64,000 bases of DNA, taken from contig CAJXDY010000003.1 of NCBI GenBank assembly GCA_913052135.1, positions 1 to 64,000 of the forward strand, given 5' to 3'. The notes under the pieces were generated by a model. It was not told where the DNA came from. It saw only the letters and a list, made by a program, of their open reading frames with translations, and did no database searches. Shown piece by piece: positions 43,582 to 52,105 of the stretch. Position 1 is the stretch's first letter, and each line of letters starts with the position of its first letter. The translations under genes were made by a program, and so were the position numbers. The stretch comes from UBA8106 sp913052135 (lineage in GTDB: Bacteria; Acidobacteriota; Vicinamibacteria; Vicinamibacterales; UBA823).

Positions 43582-46209
43582 TTAGACAGTCACTGCGACT
43601 TTTTCAATCGTGAACGCCTCAATTACATCGCCGACCTTAATATCGTTAAAGCGATCGAATGCAATACCACACTCCAAGCCAGACTTGACTTCCTTTACGT
43701 CATCCTTGAAGCGTTTCAGCGAGCCGATACGCCCTTCATGTATGAGCACATTATCTCGAACTAAGCGTGCCTGTGCTTGACCCTCGCGCGTCATTCGTCC
43801 TTCTGTGACCATACATCCTGCAATTAAACCAAATTTAGGCACCTTAAATGTTTCGCGAACAGTAGCCGCTCCAAGACGCAGTTCCTTAGCCGTTGGCTCC
43901 AGTAAGCCAGACATGGCCTTCTGGATTTCCTCGCTGATCTTATAAATGACTGTATGTAGCCGAACGTCAACGTGTTCACGTTCGGCTACGTCCCTCGCAT
44001 TACGATCAGGGCGGACGTTGAACCCAATTACGACGGCATTCGATGCTGAGGCCAGAAGGATATCAGACTCATTTATAGCTCCAACTCCAGCATGAATAAT
44101 TTGAATCTTTACATCTTCATTGCTAAGTTTCGAAAGCGTCTCTCTTAGCACTTCAGCTGATCCCTGTACATCAGCCTTGATAATTACTGGAAGTTCCTTG
44201 ACATCGCCTTCCGCCATTTGTTGCTGAAGTGATTCAAGTGTCAGGGAACCGGCTCTGTTACCCAATGACCGTGCTTTTTCTTTTTCTTCTCTAACAAGAG
44301 CTACTTGCCGCGCCTTGGCCACATCCGTAAGTGCTTGGAAGGCATCACCGGGTTTTGGTAATCCGGCAAGTCCGAGGACTTCGACTGGAGTTGATGGCGG
44401 TGCCTCCTTGATCTGCTGGCTTCGATCATCGATAAGTGCTCGAACTTTTCCAGTGACCGTCCCAGCAATGAAAGTGTCGCCTATTCGAAGCGTGCCATCT
44501 TGGATGAGGATAGTCGCTACTGGACCTCGACCACGGTCGAGTTTTGCCTCCAGCACAGTGCCGGCCGCTTTCCTTTTTGGATTAGCTTTCAACTCGCCCA
44601 GTTCGGTAACCAGTATGATCATTTCAAGTAAAGCATCGAGGTTCTGTTTCTTTTTAGCCGAAACCTCGACAGTTACCGTTTTCCCACCCCATTCTTCTGG
44701 TGTCAGTTCGAGTTCGGATAGTTCTTTTTTTACCCGCTCAGAATTGGCCTCAGCTTTATCAATCTTATTCACCGCTACAATGATGGGGACCTCGGCCGCT
44801 TTAGCATGGTCGATCGCTTCTTTTGTCTGTGGCATGACTCCATCATCGGCAGCGACGACAAGAACGACGACATCTGTGACCTCGGCGCCACGAGCACGCA
44901 TAAGTGTGAACGCTTCGTGACCTGGAGTATCTAGGAAAATTACACGCTGATTATTCACTTGTACGGTATAAGCACCAATATGTTGTGTAATGCCACCAGC
45001 CTCACGTTCGGCAACACGAGTTTCCCGAATAGCATCTAGCAGGGTTGTCTTACCATGGTCGACGTGTCCCATGACAGTCACAACTGGTGCGCGGGTTACA
45101 AGATCGCCTGGCTCTGATACTTGCTCCTCTATATGGAGCATCTCCTCTTCGAATGTACGCATCGTTACGTCAGCACCGAATTCACGCGCAATCGTTGTTG
45201 CAGTCTCAGTGTCAAGGGTGTTGTTAATTGTCATCATGATCCGCTTGTCAATGAGTTTCTTTAGAACATCTTTCGCACGCATTTCAAGCTTCTCTGCCAA
45301 ATCCTTTACCGTCATGCCTTCTGCTAAAGTGATTGTCCGCGTTATTTCTGGAAGCGGTATCGGCTGGACTGGCGATGCCGTAGGACGTTGAGTTCGCTTC
45401 CGTCCACCAGGTCTTCCACCAGGGCGCCCTCGGTAAACTGGCCGATAGGCTGGGCGAGGGGCGCCCGGTCGTGCTGGGCGTACGGGTTGAGAGGGAAGTG
45501 GCCGAGGTCCACCGACCGGTGGTGTTTGCAATGGTGATACCGCGACTCGTGGTGAAGCGGTTTGAGTTACTTGACGCGCTCTTGGTTGAGTTTTTGGTCG
45601 TATAGTAGATGGTTCCTTGGGTTGTGGCTTATCTTTCTCACCGAGTCGTCGAGAATCACTCGCTGGTTTATCAATTACGGCATCAACCGGTTTCGCTGTA
45701 TCGGTCTCTTCGACTCTTAAGTGAAGCTTTGACGGGATAATCCGACCAGGTTTTTGAGATACTGGACCAGGTGTTGCTTTCGTTGGCTGTGTTTCTACAG
45801 TCTGTTCGACTATTTCTACAGAGGATGTTTCGACAGCAGTTTCATCAGCAAGGGGCGACTCTTCTTCTTCACTGACAGTTGGTTTGTGAGACTTGACCTT
45901 TACGAGTCGTGGCGGTGGCAGTGGACGGCTTGCAGGTTTTTCAGTTTTGGAAGATTTTTCAGTCGTAACCTTACGCTTCTTAGCTTTGAGCGTAGGTTTT
46001 GACAAAGGTTTAGAGAGTGGGTCCTTCGACGATATTGACAGGCCAAGCTCTTTGGCAACACGCTCAATAAATTGCCGTGCGACGACCTCTTCAATTGAAC
46101 TTGATGCGCTCTTAACATCGATTCCATGGTCGCGTCGAAGTCTGACTATGACATCCTTACTTGCAATATCAAGAATGCTCGCAACTTTATAAACTCGAAC
46201 GGTGCTCAA
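43582..46209 (-). CDS. infB: Translation initiation factor IF-2
   Basis: IF-2 places initiator tRNA on the 30S subunit. The 875 residues start with an IF2-N-like segment (VRVYKVASILDIASKDVIVRLR), then a ~200-residue linker rich in Pro, Arg, Lys and Thr, a second IF2-N segment, and the G domain with GHVDHGKTT (about residue 380), DTPGHEAF and NKID. Domains II-IV follow with VIIKADVQGSAEVL and RPDRNARDVAE. The start is TTG 46209 with GAGG upstream; an ATG overlapping that site is out of frame. It follows nusA by 69 bases. Confidence 0.96.
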   Translation of the reverse strand: MSTVRVYKVASILDIASKDVIVRLRRDHGIDVKSASSSIEEVVARQFIERVAKELGLSISSKDPLSKPLSKPTLKAKKRKVTTEKSSKTEKPASRPLPPPRLVKVKSHKPTVSEEEESPLADETAVETSSVEIVEQTVETQPTKATPGPVSQKPGRIIPSKLHLRVEETDTAKPVDAVIDKPASDSRRLGEKDKPQPKEPSTIRPKTQPRARQVTQTASPRVAVSPLQTPPVGGPRPLPSQPVRPARPGAPRPAYRPVYRGRPGGRPGGRKRTQRPTASPVQPIPLPEITRTITLAEGMTVKDLAEKLEMRAKDVLKKLIDKRIMMTINNTLDTETATTIAREFGADVTMRTFEEEMLHIEEQVSEPGDLVTRAPVVTVMGHVDHGKTTLLDAIRETRVAEREAGGITQHIGAYTVQVNNQRVIFLDTPGHEAFTLMRARGAEVTDVVVLVVAADDGVMPQTKEAIDHAKAAEVPIIVAVNKIDKAEANSERVKKELSELELTPEEWGGKTVTVEVSAKKKQNLDALLEMIILVTELGELKANPKRKAAGTVLEAKLDRGRGPVATILIQDGTLRIGDTFIAGTVTGKVRALIDDRSQQIKEAPPSTPVEVLGLAGLPKPGDAFQALTDVAKARQVALVREEKEKARSLGNRAGSLTLESLQQQMAEGDVKELPVIIKADVQGSAEVLRETLSKLSNEDVKIQIIHAGVGAINESDILLASASNAVVIGFNVRPDRNARDVAEREHVDVRLHTVIYKISEEIQKAMSGLLEPTAKELRLGAATVRETFKVPKFGLIAGCMVTEGRMTREGQAQARLVRDNVLIHEGRIGSLKRFKDDVKEVKSGLECGIAFDRFNDIKVGDVIEAFTIEKVAVTV

Positions 46210-46278
46210 AGTTACCTCATTTTAGCGTTGTTCATTCAACAGTTCACCGAATGTGAATACGTGTCATTGTTATCATCC

Positions 46279-47754
46279 CTAAGCCTGCTCAGTAGCTGAT
46301 TCGTCGGCTGCTTTTTCGTCTATTGAGGGTTCTTTCTCAGTGAGTTGATCAGTGGTTCCGTCGGTTTCTTCCTCAGCAGACTGTTCAGGTGTTTCTTCCA
46401 TCGCAGCTTCTGCAGCCGCTTGTTTAGCTGCTTCCTCGATCGCAGCTTCTGCAGCCGCTTGTTTAGCTGCTTCCTCGGCTGCCTCTTGCTCTAACTTGGC
46501 CTTTGTTTCAGCTGCCACATGAGCCGCATTCTGTAACGCTGTTGCCATTTCCTCGTCTGTCGATAACAAGTTGGCTATATCAGTTGCAGAACTCTCACGC
46601 AATCGGTCTACTGAATTGAGTTCAGACGTAGATAGCGTTTCCCACATGGCGTCGGTAAAACCGTCCACAGTCGCAAGCGTTGCAGCTAACTCGAATTTCG
46701 CATCAACTTCACGACGTACGTCCTCTTCGCTCTTGATGTCGATTTTCCAGCCTGTGAGTTTAGCCGCCAATCTAACGTTTTGCCCTTTCTTGCCGATTGC
46801 CAGTGAGAGCTGTTTATCTTCGACAATCACTTCTACCACTTTTTCTGCTTCGTCCACGACTGACAGGCTTTGAATACGGGCAGGGCTGAGCGCATTAGTG
46901 ATTAAGGTGTTCACATCATGAGCCCATTCAATAATATCGATTTTTTCCCCTCTTAATTCACGAATGATGGATTGGACACGCGTTCCTTTCATGCCGACAC
47001 ATGCACCAACTGGATCAATGTCTCGTTCTTGTGAATGCACAGCGATCTTTGCTCGGTCGCCAGCTTCTCGCACTGCACCACGAATTTGCACCGTCCCGTC
47101 ATAAATTTCTGGAACTTCTTGTTCAAATAATTTAATAAGAAGTGCTGGGTCCGTGCGTGAAAGAATAATTTGAGGCCCTTTTGTTCCACCGCGATTTACG
47201 CCCTTAATGACCGCACGTACTCGATCACCGACCGTATAGTTTTCAGCTCGCGATTGCTCCTTGCGTGGTAACAGGGCTTCAACCCGACCCATTTCGATAA
47301 TAATGTCGCCACTTTCAAATCGCTTTACGGTTCCATTGATGACTTCACCTTCACGGTCACCGTACTCAGCGTAGACATGTTCGCGCTCGGCTTCACGAAC
47401 CTTTTGGAAGATAACTTGTTTTGCTGTCTGTGCAGCAATTCGACCCAAAACGTCAGTTGCTTTGGGGAATTCAATCGCCATATCTAGTTCAGCTTCATCG
47501 CCATAGAGTTTTTGAGCCTCTTCGAGTGAAATCTCTGTCAGAGGATCGGTCACTTCATTCACAATATTTCGCACTGTGAATAACTCAACCTGTCCCGTTT
47601 CGACATTAAACTTGGTGCGGAAGTCCTCGTCAGTTTTATAATATTTTCTGGAGGCAGTTAACACAGCATCTTCGATTGCCGTGATAACGACATCGGGTTC
47701 GATACCCTTTTCTTTCGCGAGCATTTCGATTGTTTGTTGTAATTCTTTACTCAT
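46279..47754 (-). CDS. nusA: Transcription termination/antitermination factor NusA
   Basis: NusA binds RNA polymerase, promoting pausing, termination or antitermination. In the 491 residues come the N-terminal domain (IEDAVLTASRKYY), the S1 domain (EVINGTVKRFESGDIIIEMGRVEALLPRKEQ), and KH1/KH2 (DPVGACVGMKGTRVQSIIRELRGEKIDII, LAIGKKGQNVRLAAKLTGWKIDI). A weak helix-hairpin segment (TLSTSELNSVDRLRESSATDIANLL) is followed by an acidic Ala/Glu-rich tail of ~90 residues with a perfect short duplication. It starts 9 bases after rimP. Confidence 0.96.
   Translation of the reverse strand: MSKELQQTIEMLAKEKGIEPDVVITAIEDAVLTASRKYYKTDEDFRTKFNVETGQVELFTVRNIVNEVTDPLTEISLEEAQKLYGDEAELDMAIEFPKATDVLGRIAAQTAKQVIFQKVREAEREHVYAEYGDREGEVINGTVKRFESGDIIIEMGRVEALLPRKEQSRAENYTVGDRVRAVIKGVNRGGTKGPQIILSRTDPALLIKLFEQEVPEIYDGTVQIRGAVREAGDRAKIAVHSQERDIDPVGACVGMKGTRVQSIIRELRGEKIDIIEWAHDVNTLITNALSPARIQSLSVVDEAEKVVEVIVEDKQLSLAIGKKGQNVRLAAKLTGWKIDIKSEEDVRREVDAKFELAATLATVDGFTDAMWETLSTSELNSVDRLRESSATDIANLLSTDEEMATALQNAAHVAAETKAKLEQEAAEEAAKQAAAEAAIEEAAKQAAAEAAMEETPEQSAEEETDGTTDQLTEKEPSIDEKAADESATEQA
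46402..46477. repeat. Two tandem 39-bp units in the nusA 3' end
   Basis: The unit beginning CGCAGCTTCTGCAGCCGC occurs at 46402-46440 and again at 46441-46477, identical over the 37 bases that can be compared. It encodes a 13-residue Ala/Glu/Lys/Gln block twice. Repeats of this length in frame can expand or shrink without disrupting the gene. Confidence 0.9.
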
Positions 47755-47763
47755 ATTAATCTC

Positions 47764-48255
47764 TTAAAGCTCCACCTCGAGTCTGCCTCGCGTAATGACA
47801 CTGAACGATATTTGGTGCGTTTGTGCGCCAATATCGAGAGACAATTCATCATCTGTCACCTTGCGAATACGGCCTGTAAGAGAATGCTGGCCATTGATAT
47901 CTTTCGAGGTAACAATTTTGGCAAGCTTTCCGACGAAACGTCGATACTCATTGACGTGTCGCAATGGTCGATCAAGACCTGGTGACGAAAGTTCAAGAGT
48001 GTACGGCTGATCGAGTAAATCCTCGACGTCTAGTAATGCGCTAAGCTCTCGACTAACTTGTTGGCAATTTTCAATACTCACACCGTCCTGACCTTTTACG
48101 GCTGTCGCATCTTCGCAGTCGAGTATTACTCTCAGGACCCAGCCGGGCGCTTCACGGCGCAACTGCACATCGAAAATAGATAAGCCATAGCTATTAGCCA
48201 CACGTTTGGCCATTTGCCATACTTGTTCACGCTCGGCTTTATGTGCAGCAATCAA
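47764..48255 (-). CDS. rimP: Ribosome maturation factor RimP
   Basis: RimP is needed for 30S maturation. The 163 residues contain YGLSIFDVQLRREAPGWVLRVILD, IENCQQVSRELSALLDVEDLLDQPYTLELSSPGLDRPLR and RRFVGKLAKI, the family core. TTG 48255 is the only reasonable start upstream of the conserved part. It overlaps the stop of the 15-codon leader ORF (TTGA), so translation is probably coupled to it. First main gene of the nusA-infB operon. Confidence 0.94.
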   Translation of the reverse strand: MIAAHKAEREQVWQMAKRVANSYGLSIFDVQLRREAPGWVLRVILDCEDATAVKGQDGVSIENCQQVSRELSALLDVEDLLDQPYTLELSSPGLDRPLRHVNEYRRFVGKLAKIVTSKDINGQHSLTGRIRKVTDDELSLDIGAQTHQISFSVITRGRLEVEL

Positions 48256-48299
48256 CCTGCTTTTTCCCCCTCAAAAACAAAAAGTGGGCACGTGCCCAC
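48252..48299 (-). CDS. Possible 15-residue leader peptide of the rimP operon
   Basis: A near-perfect ribosome site AGGAGGTGA (48313-48305) precedes GTG 48299 by 8 bases from its AGGAGG. The frame reads MGTCPLFVFEGEKAG and its TGA overlaps the rimP TTG start. The first codons lie inside the terminator hairpin, so a translating ribosome would prevent the hairpin forming. Without the leader, the strong ribosome site would have no gene at the right distance. The peptide itself resembles nothing I know. Confidence 0.55.
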   Translation of the reverse strand: MGTCPLFVFEGEKAG

Positions 48300-48302
48300 T
48301 TT
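48272..48302 (-). terminator. Intrinsic terminator / attenuator just upstream of rimP
   Basis: Read on the minus strand, a perfect palindrome AAAGTGGGCACGTGCCCACTTT (48302-48281) is followed by TTGTTTTTGA, a typical U tract. It lies after rimO and only 17 bases before the rimP start, leaving no space for a promoter between them. It must therefore act as an attenuator in the rimP leader, or be overlapped by readthrough from rimO. A small stem TCACCT/AGGTGA (48305-48322) occludes the adjoining ribosome site. An attenuator ahead of rimP-nusA-infB has been proposed for gammaproteobacteria. Confidence 0.85.
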
Positions 48303-48350
48303 GCTCACCTCCTAAAAGGTGACATATACAAGGATAACATTTTCGGACAG

Positions 48351-49742
48351 TTACATCAAAGGACGAGCTAAAAGATCGTAATCTTGTGCACCCACGATTG
48401 TAGCGTCGATTAGTTGGCCAGCTCGTAGGTGTTCTGGGTTGCAGTCTGTCAAGTAAACCACCGAATCGATTTCTGGTGCTTGGCTCGCGAGTCGACCTTG
48501 CCATACCAATCCATGCTCAGGCGACGGACCGTCAACGAGAATTTTAAACGTCTGACCAACTTGTTCATTAAGCGACTTTGAAACCAGTGTCTTCTGTAAC
48601 GCCATTAGAGTGTGGCGCCGTTGCTGTTTAACTTTTGCAGGAACGTTGTCTGACAAGTTGTGAGCCCGAGTTCCTGTTTCATGTGAATAGGTGAAGACTC
48701 CTAGGTGGTCGAATCGGATCTCTTTAACGAATTCGCATAGGTCTAAGAAGTCTTGCTCAGTTTCGTCTGGAAAACCGACAATGAATGTCGTTCGAATTGC
48801 TACGTTTGGTATTCGATGACGAATTTTTCGTAACAGACGCTCGTAGCTATGTTGGTTGCCAGGACGGCCCATGTGACGGAGGACGTCAGTTGAGGCATGC
48901 TGCAAAGGCAAATCGATGTAATTGCAGACCTTGTCACAGGCTGCTATCGCATCCAGAGTGTCATCGCCAATAGTTGTAGGATAAAGATATAGAAGCCGAA
49001 TCCATTCCAGTCCATCAACACTGTTAAGTTCCCGCAACAGGCGTGCTAGCGCACCACGCTCGCCACGGTCGACACCATAAAAGGTGGTGTCTTGAGAAAT
49101 CAAGATAAGTTCTTTAACACCACGCGAAGCAAATGTGTGAGCTTCCTCGATGATCGAGGCGGCCGGTCGACTTCGGTATCCTCCACGTAACGTTGGGATG
49201 ATACAGAACGCACAGGTGTAGTCGCACCCTTCCGCGATTTTTACATAAGTCAAATGGGAGGGAGTGGTCTGCAGTCTCGGTGTGGTTGCGTCATAGATAT
49301 AGGTTGGCCGAGAAGGAGAAGAAGTTCGAGCCGAAATCGAACTAGTTCTGGGACGGCTTCGGTGGAAGGTTGCAACTTCGCCTGATATCTGTTGTCCATT
49401 CGGGTTCAAAGCTTGAGTAATAAGGTCTACTTCGTTAGTTCCGAGCACGGCATCGATTTCCGGGATCTCACGACGAAGTTCTTCTCGGTATCGCTCAGCT
49501 AGGCAACCAGTGACGATCAGACGTTGGCAAGAGCCGGTATCCTTATGTTGTGCCATTGTAAGGATTGCTTCGATGGATTCTTCTTTTGCATCATCGATAA
49601 ATGCGCATGTATTTACGATGATGGTGTCAGCTTGCGTTGGATCAGCAGTGATTTCGTGTCCTTCGTTCTGGACCAGCCCCAGCATAACTTCACTGTCGAC
49701 AAGGTTCTTTGGACAGCCGAGAGACAAAAATCCAATCTTCAT
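48351..49742 (-). CDS. rimO: Ribosomal protein S12 methylthiotransferase
   Basis: A radical-SAM enzyme that adds a methylthio group to the Asp of the S12 KDLPG loop. The 463 residues have the N-terminal cluster cysteines (SLGCPKN, NTCAF, TGCLAERY), the radical-SAM motif CDYTCAFC and a C-terminal TRAM-like domain. An inserted Ser/Arg/Thr-rich stretch lies between the first domain and the SAM domain (around residues 130-155). Target S12 is encoded at 3883-4257. Last gene of the upstream unit; 34 bases after asnS. Confidence 0.95.
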   Translation of the reverse strand: MKIGFLSLGCPKNLVDSEVMLGLVQNEGHEITADPTQADTIIVNTCAFIDDAKEESIEAILTMAQHKDTGSCQRLIVTGCLAERYREELRREIPEIDAVLGTNEVDLITQALNPNGQQISGEVATFHRSRPRTSSISARTSSPSRPTYIYDATTPRLQTTPSHLTYVKIAEGCDYTCAFCIIPTLRGGYRSRPAASIIEEAHTFASRGVKELILISQDTTFYGVDRGERGALARLLRELNSVDGLEWIRLLYLYPTTIGDDTLDAIAACDKVCNYIDLPLQHASTDVLRHMGRPGNQHSYERLLRKIRHRIPNVAIRTTFIVGFPDETEQDFLDLCEFVKEIRFDHLGVFTYSHETGTRAHNLSDNVPAKVKQQRRHTLMALQKTLVSKSLNEQVGQTFKILVDGPSPEHGLVWQGRLASQAPEIDSVVYLTDCNPEHLRAGQLIDATIVGAQDYDLLARPLM

Positions 49743-49776
49743 ACGAGCGTCCCTATTTTCTTGGATGTTTTGGTCA

Positions 49777-51069
49777 TCATGGATACATCCGGTGCAGCAT
49801 TCGAGGATAGGGAATCGCTTCGCGCAGGTGGTCTAGGCCACAGAGCCATGCCACAACCCGTTCAATTCCCATTCCGAAGCCCGAGTGTGGGACTGTTCCG
49901 TAACGTCGCAGATCTAAATACCACTTGAATGCCTCTTCAGGAAGTTTATGTTTTTGCAACTGTGAGAGCAACTCATCGTAGTCGTCAAGCCGTTGACCAC
50001 CACCAATGATTTCACCATACCCTTCTGGTGCCAGAACATCCATGGATAGCGATAATTTAGGTTGCTCGGGATCAGCCTTCATGTAAAAAGCTTTTACGCT
50101 CGCAGGGTAACGGTGAATGATAACTGGTCGATCGTACTGCTTTGCTAAGATAGTTTCGTCGGTACCACCAAAATCATCTCCCCAAGTCGTTGCCTGACCT
50201 TGCTCAATAAGAATCTCTATTGCTTCGTCATATGTGATACGCGGAAAAGGCAGACTCACCTTGGACAAGGCAGTTATGTCTCTCTCGAGGATCGTGAGTT
50301 CTTGAAGCCTAGTTTCAAGTACGCGACTTACGACAGAAGTGACTAGCTCTTCGGCTAGCACCATCGCATCGTCAAGCGTTGCAAAAGCCATTTCAGGTTC
50401 TACCATCCAGAATTCAGTTAAGTGGCGTCTGGTTTTTGATTTTTCCGCTCGAAATGTTGGACCGAAGCAGTAGACACGGCCGAGTGCCATAATGTTTGCC
50501 TCGTTGTAGAGTTGACCGCTTTGCGTAAGGTATGCAGTGGTGTCCTCAAAGTATTGAACTGGAAAGAGTGTCGTGGTTCCCTCACATGCTGCTGGCGTAA
50601 AAATTGGTGTATCAGCCAGTGTGAATCCATGATTATTCAAAAAGTCTCTAATAGCATTCACAACTGTATGTCGTATGCGTAGTGTCGCTTGCTGTCGCTG
50701 AGTTCTGATCCAGAGGTGGCGACGGTCCAGAAGGTAGTCCACACCGTGTTCTTTTGGAGTGATTGGGTAATCATGCGATTCTCCAACGACCTCTAAATTA
50801 GACACATCGAGTTCGTAGCCTCCAGGTGCGCGCTGATCAGCTCTAACCGAACCCTTGAGGATTATTGAGCTTTCTTGGCCTAAATGGTCAGCTCGTTCGA
50901 ACGCTTCGTCTCCCACTACAGACTTTGACATCACTGCTTGTATAAATCCTGAGCCATCACGCACCGTCAGAAAATGAATCTTTCCGCTTGAACGGCGGTT
51001 ATGTAACCAACCATGCACGAGTACCGTTTCCCCTTGGTGCTGAGCCAAATTTTCGATATAAGTGTTCAT
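49777..51069 (-). CDS. asnS: Asparaginyl-tRNA synthetase
   Basis: A class IIb synthetase of 430 residues. The N-terminal OB fold (VLVHGWLHNRRSSGKIHFLTVRDGSGFIQAV) is followed by the catalytic domain with TLADTPIFTPAACEGTTTLF, YLTQSGQLYNEANIMALGRVYCFGPTFRAEKSKTRRHLTEFWMVEPE and motif 3 HSGFGMGIERVVAWL. The sequence matches AsnRS rather than AspRS: the short length excludes the bacterial AspRS insertion domain. It starts 5 bases after the kinase gene. Confidence 0.95.
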   Translation of the reverse strand: MNTYIENLAQHQGETVLVHGWLHNRRSSGKIHFLTVRDGSGFIQAVMSKSVVGDEAFERADHLGQESSIILKGSVRADQRAPGGYELDVSNLEVVGESHDYPITPKEHGVDYLLDRRHLWIRTQRQQATLRIRHTVVNAIRDFLNNHGFTLADTPIFTPAACEGTTTLFPVQYFEDTTAYLTQSGQLYNEANIMALGRVYCFGPTFRAEKSKTRRHLTEFWMVEPEMAFATLDDAMVLAEELVTSVVSRVLETRLQELTILERDITALSKVSLPFPRITYDEAIEILIEQGQATTWGDDFGGTDETILAKQYDRPVIIHRYPASVKAFYMKADPEQPKLSLSMDVLAPEGYGEIIGGGQRLDDYDELLSQLQKHKLPEEAFKWYLDLRRYGTVPHSGFGMGIERVVAWLCGLDHLREAIPYPRMLHRMYP

Positions 51070-51073
51070 GGTT

Positions 51074-52105
51074 TTATTTTAGGTCAGACATATAGGTGGA
51101 GAGTACATCATGAAGGCGAGAGAATTTCGAATAATGAAGTAGCGTGTCTCGGACGTAACGTATGGTGCGTGGAATGTACTGAATATAGACAGGATTCCGT
51201 CGAGCCGCTGTCTGATAGCCGAATGTTCCAAGGGCTTTTAAGTTTCTTTGCAACGCCATCGTATCGAATTTACATCGAAATTCAGACAGGTCTTCCCTTA
51301 TTTGCATTTTTTCTATGTAACATCCAATCAATCTATTGACCGTGTCCTCTGAAATATCTACGTACGAATCACGTAGCAGAGAACTAAGATCATAGGTCGC
51401 GGGACCCATTCTGGCATCTTGGAAATCAATCACATAGAGTTGGTTCTGATGAAGCATTAAGTTGCGACTGTGAAAATCTCGATGGCATAGAATACGAGGT
51501 TCCTCGGCAAGCTCTTCAGAAAGCTTGATAAATTCAAGGTTTACCATTTCATGGTGGGCCGGAGGAAGGTGGATCCCTCGATAAGCACCAACGAAGTACT
51601 TAAGAAAGTAGTTTAGTTCCCAAAGAAACTTCTTGGCATCAAATGTCACAGTGAACGGCAATAATGTTGACGTTTGCTTCGAAGGTCGATGTTGTTGCAA
51701 AGTGACTATATGATCGATTGCTTCACCATAGAGTGCTTCATGATCTGTTGCGGGACCTGTACCCACATGCGCTTGCAGTGTCACGTCACCGAGGTCTTCA
51801 AGTGCTAGAATGCCGAGTGCTTCTACGTGTTCAAGAATCTCTGGAACTGGCACGGAGAGATGGTGGAGGAGTTTGCTGACGGTCACAAAAGGTAATGTTT
51901 CATACTCAAAACGCTGCTCGTATACAGCTAGAACGAAGGAATTGGTCGTCTTCGGAAAAACTCGGACATACCGTCGATTAGAAGCATCACCAGTCAAAGG
52001 GACGAAGTCGTCTGATTCAGCGGCTAAGTCACTTCGATCAAGAAATTGGTGCACTCGTTCGTGCCAATCCGGTATGTCAATTTGAGGTGATTTCGCGAAT
52101 ATCAT
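51074..52105 (-). CDS. Sugar kinase of the aminoglycoside phosphotransferase fold (AmgK-like)
   Basis: The 343 residues show the APH fold: the catalytic loop CHRDFHSRNLM and the metal motif VIDFQDARMGPATYDLSSLLRDSY. In AmgK these belong to an anomeric kinase that makes MurNAc-1-phosphate or GlcNAc-1-phosphate in the cell-wall recycling route that bypasses de novo synthesis and gives fosfomycin tolerance. The start overlaps the end of the nucleotidyltransferase gene by 4 bases, the same pairing as amgK-murU. Substrate is inferred from this pairing. Confidence 0.85.
   Translation of the reverse strand: MIFAKSPQIDIPDWHERVHQFLDRSDLAAESDDFVPLTGDASNRRYVRVFPKTTNSFVLAVYEQRFEYETLPFVTVSKLLHHLSVPVPEILEHVEALGILALEDLGDVTLQAHVGTGPATDHEALYGEAIDHIVTLQQHRPSKQTSTLLPFTVTFDAKKFLWELNYFLKYFVGAYRGIHLPPAHHEMVNLEFIKLSEELAEEPRILCHRDFHSRNLMLHQNQLYVIDFQDARMGPATYDLSSLLRDSYVDISEDTVNRLIGCYIEKMQIREDLSEFRCKFDTMALQRNLKALGTFGYQTAARRNPVYIQYIPRTIRYVRDTLLHYSKFSRLHDVLSTYMSDLK

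Noticed and set aside
44315..44920. 201-codon open frame on the plus strand inside infB
   Set aside because: It is antisense to the IF-2 G domain, Ser/Thr-rich, and has no family features: a shadow of infB.
46402..46477. CRISPR-like direct repeat
   Set aside because: Two contiguous copies without spacers, in frame inside nusA; this is a coding tandem duplication.
51013..51339. Plus-strand open frame over the asnS/kinase boundary
   Set aside because: Both strands' real genes are well supported; this frame has no conserved content.
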